This document shows positions 1 to 8,586 of a DNA stretch of 28,064 nt, one piece after another; position 1 is the stretch's first letter, and every line of letters starts with the position of its first letter. The position numbers and the translations under genes were made by a program. The stretch comes from SZUA-592 sp041556555 (lineage in GTDB: Bacteria > Pseudomonadota > Gammaproteobacteria > Eutrophobiales > Eutrophobiaceae). The stretch covers positions 1 to 28,064 of the forward strand of contig JBFFIE010000024.1 of assembly GCA_041556555.1 (NCBI GenBank). The letters run 5' to 3'. The notes under the pieces were generated by a model, which worked only from the letters and a program-made list of their open reading frames with translations, had not been told where the DNA came from and made no database searches.

Positions 1-1
1 G

Positions 2-586
2 CGCCGTACGGACGAAACCTTTTCAATAATGCCTTTCCCCGCGCTGGATCGTGCAGCCGCTTTCAGCATTGCGCTGATATTGATCATCGACCTGATATGG
101 CCGTATTCCCAGGTGGCTGGTTGGCTGGCAATCCTGACGGCAGTGATTCACACCGGCCGCTTTATGCGCTGGAAAACATGGCGCTGCCTGAATGAAGCCA
201 TCGTCTGGATCCTGCACATAGGCTATGCCTGGTTGATCATCGGCCTGGCCCTGAAAGGCGTGTTTTTGCTGACCGGCATGGCATTCAGTACGGCCTGGCT
301 GCATGCTCTCACCTCGGGATTATTCGCCACCATGATCCTTGCGGTAATGACACGTGCCGCACTTGGTCATACCGGCCGTCCCCTGATCGCACCGCCCCTG
401 ATTACGGCTGCCTACGTATTGATTACCCTGGCAGCTATCGTGCGGGTGAGTGGACCCTTATTCCCCGGGATTTATCTGTACAGTATTACGATTGCCGGTG
501 GCCTCTGGATAGGTGCATTTACCCTGTTTCTGATTGTTTATGCCCCGATACTGGTAACGCCACGTGTGGATGGTAAACCCGGTTAA
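2..586 (+). CDS. NnrS family haem-copper membrane protein, 3' part only
   Basis: The frame is open from base 2, so the true start lies upstream of the window; the ATG at 29 is probably internal. The visible ~194 residues are strongly hydrophobic, with about five or six membrane helices separated by short loops. The segment PALDRAAAFSIALI and the later helices resemble the C-terminal half of NnrS, a 12-helix inner-membrane protein linked to nitric oxide stress and denitrification in proteobacteria. The stop codon shares bases with the stop of the convergent hemW at 583-586. The family call rests on remembered similarity of the C-terminal half only; another polytopic membrane family is possible. 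Confidence 0.7.
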   Translation, partial: RRTDETFSIMPFPALDRAAAFSIALILIIDLIWPYSQVAGWLAILTAVIHTGRFMRWKTWRCLNEAIVWILHIGYAWLIIGLALKGVFLLTGMAFSTAWLHALTSGLFATMILAVMTRAALGHTGRPLIAPPLITAAYVLITLAAIVRVSGPLFPGIYLYSITIAGGLWIGAFTLFLIVYAPILVTPRVDGKPG

Positions 587-1848
587 TCAGCAGAACATTT
601 TTCCGTTTCGGTCTTCGGCATGAAATATTGCAGGAGGTCATTCAGATAACGCTGTCCGGACTCTGTCGGTTTGAGCGTGGCCAGGTCCCAGACCAGCAGA
701 CCGTTTTCCTCGGCATATTTTAATTCAGCCTCGATCACGTTGAGGGGCATCCCGGTCCGTTGCCTGAAGAGGTCAGGTGAAACACCCTGTGTCAATCGCA
801 GGGCATTCATCATGAATTCCAGCGACAGGTCAACGCGATTCAGTTGCCTTTCTTCAGTAATGGCACCTGCCGTACCGGCAAGCTGCATGTAGCGCTCCGG
901 TATCCGGTGACGGGCATAACGCGTGACGGTACCGGCAGAAACATCGGTCAACTTGCCATGGGCTCCGGCACCAAGGCCCAGGTAATCACCAAACTGCCAG
1001 TAATTGAGGTTATGCAGACATTGTTGATACGGTCTGGCGTAGGCAGAGATTTCATATTGTTGATAGCCTTGCCGGGCCATGAGTTCATCTCCCGCCTCCT
1101 GCATCTCATTAATGACATCGTCATCCGGTAATTTTGGCGGGCGGGCGTAAAACACCGTATTGGGTTCAATGGTCAACTGGTAACGTGAAAGATGGGACGG
1201 TTCATGCGCAATCGCTTTCTGCAGGTCCTGGAGTGAGTCGGCAACAGACTGCTCAGGCAAACCGTACATAAGATCTGTATTTAGCGATTCGAACCCGGCT
1301 GCCTGTGCCAGGTCGATGGCGGTGTGGGCCTCACTTGCCGTATGAATACGCCCAAGTTGCTGTAAGCGCGCGTCGTTAAAACTTTGCACACCAATGGAGA
1401 GGCGGTTGATGCCGAGATCGCGAAAGGCTTTGAACTTGTTTGCCTCGGCCGTGCCGGGATTGGCTTCCAGGGTTATTTCAATATCGGGATAAAAATTAAG
1501 TCTTGCCCGTAAGCCGGCCATGAGTTGTTCCATGGCCTTGATTGAAAACAGACTGGGGGTGCCACCGCCGATAAAAATGGTATTGATGCGACGGCCCCAG
1601 ATACGGGGCAACTCCTGTTCCAGGTCACGGATCAGGGCATCGATATATTGAAGCTGCCTCGCTTCATCCTGCCCGCCTTCATGCGAGTTGAAATCACAAT
1701 AGGGACATTTGCGCACACACCAGGGCAGGTGAATGTAAAGCGACAACGGCAAATTGTCATGGAATATTAATAACGGTGTCATGGGACTGGGAGAGTATAA
1801 ACCTTCCCGGTAGTTCCGGGTTAATTCCCCAAAAAGCAATCTTTGCAT
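583..1848 (-). CDS. hemW: Haem chaperone HemW (radical SAM, coproporphyrinogen oxidase-like)
   Basis: A cytoplasmic radical SAM protein of the HemN/HemW group. The cluster-binding motif CVRKCPYCDF (Cys44, Cys48, Cys51) has the CxxxCxxC spacing. It is followed by a GGGTPS glycine motif and the HNLNYW/GLGAGAH segment typical of HemW. HemW binds haem and acts as a haem chaperone; it lacks the extra N-terminal region that gives HemN oxidase activity, so it should not be called hemN. The ATG at 1848 has a GAGAGG element just upstream but adds ~22 residues before the usual family start; the ATG at 1782 is the alternative. It lies 38 bp after rdgB and is probably co-transcribed with rph-rdgB. Confidence 0.92.
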   Translation of the reverse strand: MQRLLFGELTRNYREGLYSPSPMTPLLIFHDNLPLSLYIHLPWCVRKCPYCDFNSHEGGQDEARQLQYIDALIRDLEQELPRIWGRRINTIFIGGGTPSLFSIKAMEQLMAGLRARLNFYPDIEITLEANPGTAEANKFKAFRDLGINRLSIGVQSFNDARLQQLGRIHTASEAHTAIDLAQAAGFESLNTDLMYGLPEQSVADSLQDLQKAIAHEPSHLSRYQLTIEPNTVFYARPPKLPDDDVINEMQEAGDELMARQGYQQYEISAYARPYQQCLHNLNYWQFGDYLGLGAGAHGKLTDVSAGTVTRYARHRIPERYMQLAGTAGAITEERQLNRVDLSLEFMMNALRLTQGVSPDLFRQRTGMPLNVIEAELKYAEENGLLVWDLATLKPTESGQRYLNDLLQYFMPKTETEKCSAD

Positions 1849-1886
1849 TGTCCTCTCTTATCCCAGGGACGGGATTTGAGAGTTTC

Positions 1887-2489
1887 CTATAATTCCAGCT
1901 TGAGGAGATTCACCAGGCGGCGCAAGGCCTTGCCGCGATGACTGAGGCTGTTCTTGTATTCGGGTGACAGTTCCGCCGAAGTGCACAGGTTATCCGGCAA
2001 ATAAAATATGGGATCATAGCCAAAACCGTTTTCCCCCCGCGGTTCGGTAATCGCAATCCCCTGCCAGATGCCCTGAGCAATCAAAGGGACGGGATCCTCG
2101 GCATGACGCATGTAGACCATGACACAGACAAACTGTGCCTCACGCTGATCTTCGGGCAGCGGTCGGATATCTTCAATCAGCTTTTTAAGGTTAGCTTCAT
2201 CCGTTGCACCTTCCCCTGCATACCGGGCCGAGTAAATTCCCGGACGGCCATTCAGGGCCGGCAGTTCGATACCGGAATCATCGGCAATGGCCGGCAGGCC
2301 AGTCAGCCGTGAGGCATTCCGTGCCTTGAGGATGGCATTTTCGACAAAAGTGAGTCCCGTCTCCTCGATATCGGGGACCTTGAGTTCGGCCTGGGAGATG
2401 ATCTCGATGGATTCGCCAGTCAGCATTTCGCTGATCTCCCGGACCTTGCCCGGGTTATTACTGGCCAGGACGATCCGGTGTTCGGACAA
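1887..2489 (-). CDS. rdgB: XTP/dITP pyrophosphatase RdgB (HAM1 family), TTG start
   Basis: Hydrolyses non-canonical purine triphosphates (dITP, XTP, ITP) to monophosphates and so keeps them out of DNA and RNA. Family motifs are present in order: VLASNNPGKVREI near the N-terminus, ADDSGIEL, GENGFGYDPIF and SHRGKAL. I place the start at TTG 2489, which gives 200 residues, the usual size (E. coli ~197). No ATG lies between the rph stop and the first conserved residues, and ATGs further up would fuse ~48 unrelated residues read from inside rph. The TTG follows the rph TGA after one base, and CGGAAG upstream could act as the ribosome site, so translational coupling to rph is likely. Confidence 0.93.
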   Translation of the reverse strand: MSEHRIVLASNNPGKVREISEMLTGESIEIISQAELKVPDIEETGLTFVENAILKARNASRLTGLPAIADDSGIELPALNGRPGIYSARYAGEGATDEANLKKLIEDIRPLPEDQREAQFVCVMVYMRHAEDPVPLIAQGIWQGIAITEPRGENGFGYDPIFYLPDNLCTSAELSPEYKNSLSHRGKALRRLVNLLKLEL

Positions 2490-2490
2490 G

Positions 2491-3207
2491 TCAGCTTCCG
2501 AGCGCCTGGTGTTGCATGTTAAACAGCTGGTTGATCCCCAGCCTGGCAAGTCCCAGCATGCTATTGAGTTCATCCATGCTGAAAGGATGGCCCTCCGCCG
2601 TCCCCTGGACCTCAATGAATTCACCATTGTCATTCATGACGATGTTCATATCAGTTTCAGCGCTGGCGTCTTCCTCATAATCCAGATCCAGGACCGGTAT
2701 CCCCTCGCAGACACCCACCGAGATCGAGGCAACCGCCGCCACTACGGGGTCTTGATCGAGCATGCCCTGGTCTCTCAGGCGTTGAACAGCATCCCTCAAG
2801 GCCACATAGGCTCCCGTGATCGATGCCGTGCGGGTTCCACCGTCGGCCTGAATGACATCACAGTCCAGGGTAATGGTGCGTTCACCCAGGGCTTTCAGAT
2901 CCACCACTGCACGCAGGGCTCGACCAATGAGCCGCTGGATCTCCATGGTCCGCCCCCCCTGCCGGTTCTGTGAGGCCTCGCGGCGCATGCGTTGACCGGT
3001 GGAGCGTGGCAACATCCCGTATTCCGCGGTGAGCCAGCCTTGTTCCTTGCCCTTGAGAAAGCCGGGGACACGATCTTCGATACTCGCATTACAGATAACC
3101 CGGGTCCTGCCAAACTCAATCAGGACCGAACCCTCGGCATGACAGGTGTAATGTCGGGTGATCTTTATATCACGTAATTGATCCGGTGCTCTGCCGCTGG
3201 GTCGCAT
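2491..3207 (-). CDS. rph: Ribonuclease PH
   Basis: A phosphorolytic 3'-5' exoribonuclease that trims tRNA 3' ends, working as a hexameric ring. The 238-residue product starts with the family signature MRPSGR, then shows SIEDRVPGFLKG, the STGQRMRRE and QNRQGGRTMEIQRLIGRALR stretch (RNA and phosphate binding) and LDCDVIQADGGTRTAS with the catalytic acidic residues. The ATG at 3207 has a good GGAGGG ribosome site; the open frame upstream lacks family similarity. First gene of a probable rph-rdgB-hemW operon, transcribed away from yicC, with a perfect TATAAT in its upstream region. Confidence 0.96.
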   Translation of the reverse strand: MRPSGRAPDQLRDIKITRHYTCHAEGSVLIEFGRTRVICNASIEDRVPGFLKGKEQGWLTAEYGMLPRSTGQRMRREASQNRQGGRTMEIQRLIGRALRAVVDLKALGERTITLDCDVIQADGGTRTASITGAYVALRDAVQRLRDQGMLDQDPVVAAVASISVGVCEGIPVLDLDYEEDASAETDMNIVMNDNGEFIEVQGTAEGHPFSMDELNSMLGLARLGINQLFNMQHQALGS

Positions 3208-3234
3208 ACCTTCCCTCCAGGTAAAAAAGCGCGG

Positions 3235-3240
3235 ATTATA
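3235..3240 (-). promoter_or_regulatory. Candidate -10 box for rph
   Basis: Read on the minus strand this is a perfect TATAAT, 28 bp before the rph start codon, in the 139-bp divergent rph/yicC spacer. No convincing -35 is seen at 16-18 bp (best fit aataca, 3 of 6). A base upstream (G at -14) gives only weak extended -10 character. Prediction only. Confidence 0.45.
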
Positions 3241-3346
3241 GCCTAAACCATCGGGCAGTGTATTTGCCTCCATGATGAGACGCGTTAGTATTACGCCCCA
3301 CCCCGCTTTCGCAGTAAACAAGAACAACAATACTAGAGGATTGACC

Positions 3347-4213
3347 ATGATTACCAGCATGACCGCCTTCGGGCGTACGGAAGAGACCGGAGATGCCGGA
3401 CATGTCATCTGGGAAATCAAAACCGTCAATCATCGCTACCTCGAGATCAACCTGCGCTTTCCTGATGAACTGCGAATGCTGGAAACTGCCGTCCGTGAAA
3501 CCATCAGCCAGCGTATCAGCCGTGGCAAGGTGGACTGCAGCCTGCGATATGAACCGACCATAACCGAAGACAATGGCCTGCCTGTTAATGAATCGCTGGT
3601 CAAGGGTCTACTTGATGCAACAGATCAGATAGCCGGACGTATTTCCCGCTCTATTGCCGTCAATCCGATCGATATCCTGCGCTGGCCCGGGGTGATCGAA
3701 TACGAATCACCGGACCCGGATCAAGTGGCTGGCCCGCTACTGGCGCAACTGGAAAAGACCCTGGACCGGGTGCTGGAGACCCGACTGGCTGAAGGCAGCA
3801 AACTCAGGAAGATGATCCTGGAACGTTGCCAGGCTGCGGAGAAGATTGTCGCCGACATCAAGCAACGTCTACCGGAAATCATCCAGGGGGTAAGGGAACG
3901 CCTGCAGGCACGGGCCGCTGAAATGAAGGTTGAAGTGGACCCGGAGCGACTGGAACAGGAGATCGTCTTGCTGGCGCAAAAATATGATGTCGCCGAGGAG
4001 ATGGACCGCCTGGAAACCCACCTGTTTGAAGTGGAGCGCGTGCTGGATCGCGATGAACCCGTAGGCCGGCGGCTGGATTTCCTGATGCAGGAACTGAACC
4101 GTGAGGCCAATACCCTCGGTTCCAAGGCCGTGCATTACGATTGCAGCGCGGCCTCGGTTGAACTCAAGGTACTGATCGAGCAGATGCGCGAACAGATACA
4201 GAACATTGAATAA
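3347..4213 (+). CDS. yicC: YicC family endoribonuclease-like protein
   Basis: A 288-residue member of the YicC/YloC family (E. coli 287). Diagnostic features are the start MITSMTAFGR, the segment WEIKTVNHRYLEI and the C-terminal YDCSAASVELKVLIEQMREQIQN. E. coli YicC has been reported to act in RNA decay as an endoribonuclease; the exact role here is inferred from family. I chose the ATG at 3347, which follows AGAGGA with 7-8 bp spacing and matches the family N-terminus. The frame is open further upstream but that part is not conserved. The 3' end runs directly into gmk, as in many gammaproteobacteria. Confidence 0.93.
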   Translation: MITSMTAFGRTEETGDAGHVIWEIKTVNHRYLEINLRFPDELRMLETAVRETISQRISRGKVDCSLRYEPTITEDNGLPVNESLVKGLLDATDQIAGRISRSIAVNPIDILRWPGVIEYESPDPDQVAGPLLAQLEKTLDRVLETRLAEGSKLRKMILERCQAAEKIVADIKQRLPEIIQGVRERLQARAAEMKVEVDPERLEQEIVLLAQKYDVAEEMDRLETHLFEVERVLDRDEPVGRRLDFLMQELNREANTLGSKAVHYDCSAASVELKVLIEQMREQIQNIE

Positions 4214-4214
4214 C

Positions 4215-4844
4215 ATGCCCGGCACCTTATTTATCATCTCCGCGGCATCGGGTACCGGCAAGACCACGCTGGTCAGAAAACTCTGTGCCGAACTGCCGGA
4301 CCTGCAGGTATCGATTTCCTATACCACCCGGCCGCAACGCCCCGGCGAAGTCGAGGGCGTGGACTATTTCTTTGTCAGTGAAGAGAGGTTCAGCGAGATG
4401 GTGAATGAGAACGCCTTCCTCGAACATGAGATCGTGTTCGGCTATCGTTATGGGACCCCGCGGGTCTGGGTCGAGACCCAGATGAATAATGGCAAGGACA
4501 TCATCCTGGAAATTGACTGGCAGGGTGCGCGCGACATCAAGGCCCTGTTCCCCGATTGTGTCAGTATTTTTATTCTGCCACCGAGCCTGGAGGAGTTGGA
4601 AAAGCGCCTGCGGGACCGGAGACGCGAGGATGCGGCCACAATCCAGCGGCGCCTTGACGAGGCCCTGGAAGAGATATCCCACTATGAGCTGTTCGATCAT
4701 CTGGTCATGAACGATTGCCTGGAAACGGCCCTGGCTGAGCTGAGCGACCTTATCAGGTCGACACGGAAAAATGAGCGCTATCGGGGCCCGGATCATCTGG
4801 ATCTGGCCAGACAATTGATGACAGAGGGTGATGATATTCAGTAG
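4215..4844 (+). CDS. gmk: Guanylate kinase
   Basis: Phosphorylates GMP to GDP with ATP, an essential step of GTP and (p)ppGpp supply. The 209-residue product (E. coli 207) has the P-loop SAASGTGKTTL at residues 9-19, the GMP-binding stretch SYTTRPQRPGEVEGVDYFFV and the lid-type region RLRDRRREDAATIQRRL. The ATG at 4215 begins one base after the yicC stop and fits the family N-terminus MPGTLFIIS. A TTG at 4206, overlapping the yicC stop, is the alternative and would add three residues. No strong ribosome site is seen, which suggests coupling to yicC translation. Confidence 0.96.
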   Translation: MPGTLFIISAASGTGKTTLVRKLCAELPDLQVSISYTTRPQRPGEVEGVDYFFVSEERFSEMVNENAFLEHEIVFGYRYGTPRVWVETQMNNGKDIILEIDWQGARDIKALFPDCVSIFILPPSLEELEKRLRDRRREDAATIQRRLDEALEEISHYELFDHLVMNDCLETALAELSDLIRSTRKNERYRGPDHLDLARQLMTEGDDIQ

Positions 4845-4889
4845 AATGGCCGACCTTCAGTAACTCAGAGAGAATCAAAGAGGACAAAC

Positions 4890-5156
4890 ATGGCTCGATT
4901 GACCGTTGAAGATTGCCTGGAAAATGTTGATAACCGCTATGACCTGGTCATTCTGGCCGCCAGGCGCGCCCGCAAGATTGTGTTTGGCTCCGAACCCCTG
5001 GTCAAGGAAGAGAATGACAAACCGACTGTTCTGGCCCTGCGGGAAATCGCCGACGGCCTGGTGACGTCGGAGAATATCGACAAGATCGACAAACCCGAAG
5101 ACCTGCTGGATGATCTGGAAGGGGAAGAAGGCATCAACTTTCCCGATAACGAATAA
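4890..5156 (+). CDS. rpoZ: RNA polymerase omega subunit
   Basis: Small 88-residue subunit that helps beta-prime fold and join core RNA polymerase; in enterobacteria it also forms one of the ppGpp sites. The N-terminus MARLTVEDCLENVDNRYDLV and the following LAARRARKI are near-canonical; the acidic C-terminal tail is variable in the family. The ATG has an AGAGGA site 7 bp upstream. It sits between gmk and spoT, the usual gammaproteobacterial order, which places a ppGpp target subunit beside the main ppGpp enzyme. A strong hairpin terminator follows the stop. Confidence 0.97.
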   Translation: MARLTVEDCLENVDNRYDLVILAARRARKIVFGSEPLVKEENDKPTVLALREIADGLVTSENIDKIDKPEDLLDDLEGEEGINFPDNE

Positions 5157-5162
5157 ACACGC

Positions 5163-5188
5163 ATCCCGCCCCAAAGGCGGGATTTTTT
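5163..5188 (+). terminator. Rho-independent terminator after rpoZ
   Basis: An 8-bp perfect stem (ATCCCGCC / GGCGGGAT) with a 5-base CCAAA loop is followed at once by six T residues at 5183-5188. It lies 7 bp past the rpoZ stop and before spoT, so it should reduce read-through into spoT and imply that spoT has its own promoter in 5190-5279. Confidence 0.88.
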
Positions 5189-5279
5189 AATCCCCGCCCG
5201 GCAATTCCCCGGAATGTCGGCACAACACCCGGATTTCGATGTTATATTGAATATATACATCTGAAATTGTTGAGTAAGT

Positions 5280-7400
5280 ATGCAGGGCCTGAATGATCTT
5301 CTGAAAAAAATCCGCACCTATCTGCCTGATGATCAGGTGGAGGCAGTGCGCACTGCCTACCTGTTTGGTGCCAAGGCGCACGAAGGCCAGCATCGCGTCA
5401 GTGGTGAACCCTATATTTATCATCCCCTGGAAGTTGCCTGCATCCTTGCCGATATGCATATGGATCACCAGACACTGATTGCAGCCCTGCTGCATGATGT
5501 GATCGAGGACACTGATACTGCGAAAAAGGAAATCAGCAAGCGATTCGGAAAGAGTGTTGCGGAACTGGTGGACGGGGTCAGCAAGCTCACCCAGGTAACC
5601 TTTGACAGCGTGGAACAGGCCCAGGCCCATAACTTCCGGAAGATGTTAATGGCCATGAGCAATGACATCCGTGTGATCCTGGTGAAGCTCGCCGATCGCC
5701 TGCATAACATGCGCACACTGGGTGTCCTGCACCCGGACAAGCGTCGACGCATCGCCCGTGAGACCCTGGAGATCTATGTACCGATTGCCCAGCGCCTGGG
5801 GCTCAACACCATCCGCCTGGAACTTGAGGAACTGGGATTCACTACGCTATATCCCATGCGTCACAGAGTTCTGGTAGAACAGGTCAACAAGGCCCGCGGC
5901 CATCGAAAGGAAGTTATCGACAAGATCCGCAATGCCCTGCGCCGTCGCTTGCGCCAGGAAAAGATTCCCGCACAGATCTATGGTAGGGAAAAACATCTGT
6001 ATGGTATTTACCAGAAGATGCGGGAGAACCACCTGTCATTCAATGACGTCTATGATGTGTATGCCTTTCGCATCATCGTAGATTCGGTCAATACCTGTTA
6101 CCAGGTAGTAGGCACCGTACATAACCTTTATCGTCCGGTACCGGGCAAGTTCAAGGATTACATTGCCATTCCCAAGGCCAACGGTTACCAGTCGCTGCAT
6201 ACCGTGCTTTTTGGCCCGTTTGGCGTGCCGATTGAAATCCAGATACGTACTCACGAAATGAATGACGTTGCTGAAGAAGGAATTGCGGCACACTGGTTAT
6301 ACAAATCGGACAGCAGGGGTGATCGCAGCGGTGCGCATAAGCGGGCACGCGAATGGTTGCAAAGTATTATTGAGATGCAACAGACCGCAGGTAATCCTGA
6401 AGAGTTTCTGGAAAATGTAAAAGTTGATCTGTTCCCGGACGCGGTTTATGCCTTTACCCCCAAGGGGCGCATTATAGAATTACCACGCGGCGCAACTGCA
6501 GTGGACTTCGCCTATGCGATTCATACCAATCTTGGTAATTCCTGTACCGGTGCACGCATTAACCGCCGGCTGGCTCCACTGAGCACCCAGCTCACCTCGG
6601 GACAAACGGTCGAGATCATCAAGTCACCAGGCGCACAACCAAATCCGGCCTGGTTGAATTTCGTAATCACGGCCCGGGCCCGCTCCAATATCCGACATTA
6701 CCTGAAAAACATGAAGGCCAACGAGGCCGTTGCCCTGGGCAGACGCATGCTCAACCGGCAACTGGAGCTCCTTAACAAGCGGTATGCGGATCTGGAACAC
6801 GAACAGATTGATCATGTGCTGGCGGAATACAAAATGAAGTCAGAAGAAGATTTACTACGCGACATTGGACTCGGTAACCGTCTCGCCCCGCTGATTGCCA
6901 GAAAACTGACCCTGAACGGAGAGGACATTCTGGTCAAGGAGGAGGATTCACGGGATTCTTCTACCCCATTGCAGATCAAGGGGACGGAAGGCATGGTCGT
7001 CAGTTTTCCCAAGTGCTGTTATCCCATTCCCGGTGATCCCATCATCGGTTTTGCCAGCGCCGGTCGCGGCATTGTGATTCATACCCAAACCTGCAAGAAC
7101 ATCGCCGAGTATCGCAATCACCCGGAGAAGTGGATTAATGTGAAATGGGAAGACCACATTGACCGTATCTTTCCCACCCTGCTGCGAATGAATGCAATCA
7201 ATCAGCGCGGGGTGCTGGCTACCGTGGCCTCTGCCATATCCGATCAGGAAGCCAACATTATCAACGTTGACATCAAGGACAAGGGTGACCGCTATACCAA
7301 GCTGGAATTTGTGGTCGAGGTCCGTAACCGCAAACACCTCGCCGATGTCATGCGGCGACTGCGCGGTATCAGGAACGTATCAAATATCTCCAGGCGTTAA
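5280..7400 (+). CDS. spoT: Bifunctional (p)ppGpp synthetase/hydrolase SpoT
   Basis: Makes and degrades the stringent-response alarmones. The 706 residues (E. coli SpoT ~702) show the full long-RSH layout. The N-terminal HD hydrolase has intact motifs (HPLEV around residue 48, LLHDVIEDT with His72-Asp73, KLADRLHNMRT). The synthetase domain has KFKDYIAIPKANGYQSLHT and EIQIRT..M...AE.GIAAHW. A TGS domain (about 385-450), a FPKCCYPIPGDPI cysteine-pair region (about 575) and a C-terminal ACT domain (about 630-706) follow. Intact HD residues indicate active hydrolase, hence SpoT rather than RelA. The ATG at 5280 lacks a clear ribosome site. Its stop overlaps the stop of the convergent Rieske gene. 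Confidence 0.96.
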   Translation: MQGLNDLLKKIRTYLPDDQVEAVRTAYLFGAKAHEGQHRVSGEPYIYHPLEVACILADMHMDHQTLIAALLHDVIEDTDTAKKEISKRFGKSVAELVDGVSKLTQVTFDSVEQAQAHNFRKMLMAMSNDIRVILVKLADRLHNMRTLGVLHPDKRRRIARETLEIYVPIAQRLGLNTIRLELEELGFTTLYPMRHRVLVEQVNKARGHRKEVIDKIRNALRRRLRQEKIPAQIYGREKHLYGIYQKMRENHLSFNDVYDVYAFRIIVDSVNTCYQVVGTVHNLYRPVPGKFKDYIAIPKANGYQSLHTVLFGPFGVPIEIQIRTHEMNDVAEEGIAAHWLYKSDSRGDRSGAHKRAREWLQSIIEMQQTAGNPEEFLENVKVDLFPDAVYAFTPKGRIIELPRGATAVDFAYAIHTNLGNSCTGARINRRLAPLSTQLTSGQTVEIIKSPGAQPNPAWLNFVITARARSNIRHYLKNMKANEAVALGRRMLNRQLELLNKRYADLEHEQIDHVLAEYKMKSEEDLLRDIGLGNRLAPLIARKLTLNGEDILVKEEDSRDSSTPLQIKGTEGMVVSFPKCCYPIPGDPIIGFASAGRGIVIHTQTCKNIAEYRNHPEKWINVKWEDHIDRIFPTLLRMNAINQRGVLATVASAISDQEANIINVDIKDKGDRYTKLEFVVEVRNRKHLADVMRRLRGIRNVSNISRR

Positions 7401-8503
7401 GCCTGGGCAATATCAGGATAATACGCAGGAATGGGAATGCCCTTTTCAAGCAGGAGTGCCCTGACCTTTTTCACTACATGAAAAATTTCCTGGTTCCAGT
7501 CTGCACCCTGTTCATCAAACGCGGCCTGCTCCATTTGCACGATCCAGCGGTCCTCGGTGAAGATGCCATTGGTAAAGTAGATAATGAAAGGCCAGAACAG
7601 ATGTATCAAACCGGGTATAGAAGGTTTGCGTACGTTTATCAGGCCGAAAGTATGGTTGATGCGTTGTTTTTCATCCACCGGGACATAGGTAATCCAGAGA
7701 TCCAGTGCCGGGTGTTCGGCCCCTTCCGTCCAGAATTTCAGAATCTGGTAAGGGTACTGCGTGCGGATGGTCATCTTGTCCTTGACCCGATCCTCTTCCT
7801 TGCCAGTACGTTTGCCGAGCATGAACTTTTCACCCAGCGGGGTTTCGCCTTCCCGCGAAAATGTATAATCCACTTCTACCCAGCCATCGCCTTCCCGCAA
7901 ATCCAGATAGGTAGTCTTGATCCTGGACATGATCCGGCGATGGAGAAATTGATGATTCATGTCCATCAGGTTTTCATGCAGGAAGGAATAATGGCATTCC
8001 ACCTGGTCATCCAGGAACCGGGTTTTATACCTGGGATCGTCCCAGGTATTGATCTCGGGGAAAGGCACAGAATCTGCAAGTTCCGGGCTACCGGGAAAAA
8101 CAAAGATCAAGCCATAAGCCTCGCGGCAGGGATAGGCACGTACACCACGCGGGACCATCTTGCTGCTGCCAACATAAGGAATATTCACGCAACTGCCTGA
8201 ACAGTCAAAACGCCAGCCATGATAACCACACTGGATCTCCTCGCCATCAACCACACCGGCATGCAGAGGTATCTGGCGATGGGCGCAACGATCTTCGAGT
8301 GCGAACATTTTTCCAGTCTTCGTCCGCACCAGCGCAATCGGATCTCCGGCGAAACGGCGGCCGATAACTTTCCCCGGCTTGACGTCCCGGCTACGCGCCA
8401 ACGGGTACCAATAATCCGGATGGGCACCGGTTTTGCGCAGATCAGGAATGTTTTTTTCAACCTCGTTGCCGTGTTCCTGGTTTATCCGGGTAACCGTTGT
8501 CAT
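7397..8503 (-). CDS. Rieske [2Fe-2S] non-haem iron oxygenase, alpha-subunit type
   Basis: A 368-residue Rieske oxygenase. The N-terminal Rieske domain has Cys73-x-His75 and Cys92-x2-His95 (CAHRQIPLHAG, QCGYHGW) binding [2Fe-2S]. The catalytic domain has the mononuclear iron motif NLMDMNHQFLH with Asn178, Asp181, His184 and His188. A hydrophobic stretch at about residues 296-314 (GLIHLFWPFIIYFTNGIF) suggests contact with the membrane or a lipophilic substrate. Such enzymes need a reductase partner, and none is encoded nearby. The substrate cannot be told from sequence; demethylase or ring/lipid hydroxylase roles are possible. The ATG at 8503 follows AGGGGA with 8 bp spacing. It interrupts the usual spoT-ridA adjacency on the opposite strand. 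Confidence 0.88.
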   Translation of the reverse strand: MTTVTRINQEHGNEVEKNIPDLRKTGAHPDYWYPLARSRDVKPGKVIGRRFAGDPIALVRTKTGKMFALEDRCAHRQIPLHAGVVDGEEIQCGYHGWRFDCSGSCVNIPYVGSSKMVPRGVRAYPCREAYGLIFVFPGSPELADSVPFPEINTWDDPRYKTRFLDDQVECHYSFLHENLMDMNHQFLHRRIMSRIKTTYLDLREGDGWVEVDYTFSREGETPLGEKFMLGKRTGKEEDRVKDKMTIRTQYPYQILKFWTEGAEHPALDLWITYVPVDEKQRINHTFGLINVRKPSIPGLIHLFWPFIIYFTNGIFTEDRWIVQMEQAAFDEQGADWNQEIFHVVKKVRALLLEKGIPIPAYYPDIAQA

Positions 8504-8572
8504 GATGAATTCCCCTGCAATTTTCTAGAACTTATATATCGTATATCTGACCACGTGTCACAGTTGTATTGT

Positions 8573-8586
8573 ATGACATGGATCAA
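8573..8586. promoter_or_regulatory. Candidate FNR/CRP-type binding site
   Basis: The sequence ATGACATGGATCAA contains the TGA-N6-TCA core and matches TTGAT-N4-ATCAA at 8 of 10 positions. It lies in the 261-bp divergent spacer between the Rieske gene and ridA. On the minus strand an AT-rich segment (8533-8546) that could hold a -10 sits at a distance suited to an activator site for the Rieske gene. Single short match; prediction only. Confidence 0.3.

Noticed and set aside
2287..2973. 228-codon plus-strand open frame opposite rdgB and rph
   Set aside because: It spans the junction of two well-supported genes in antisense and its translation has no family-like pattern.
7478..8200. 240-codon plus-strand open frame opposite the Rieske gene
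   Set aside because: It is antisense to a gene with intact Rieske and iron motifs, has no recognisable family features and no ribosome site.
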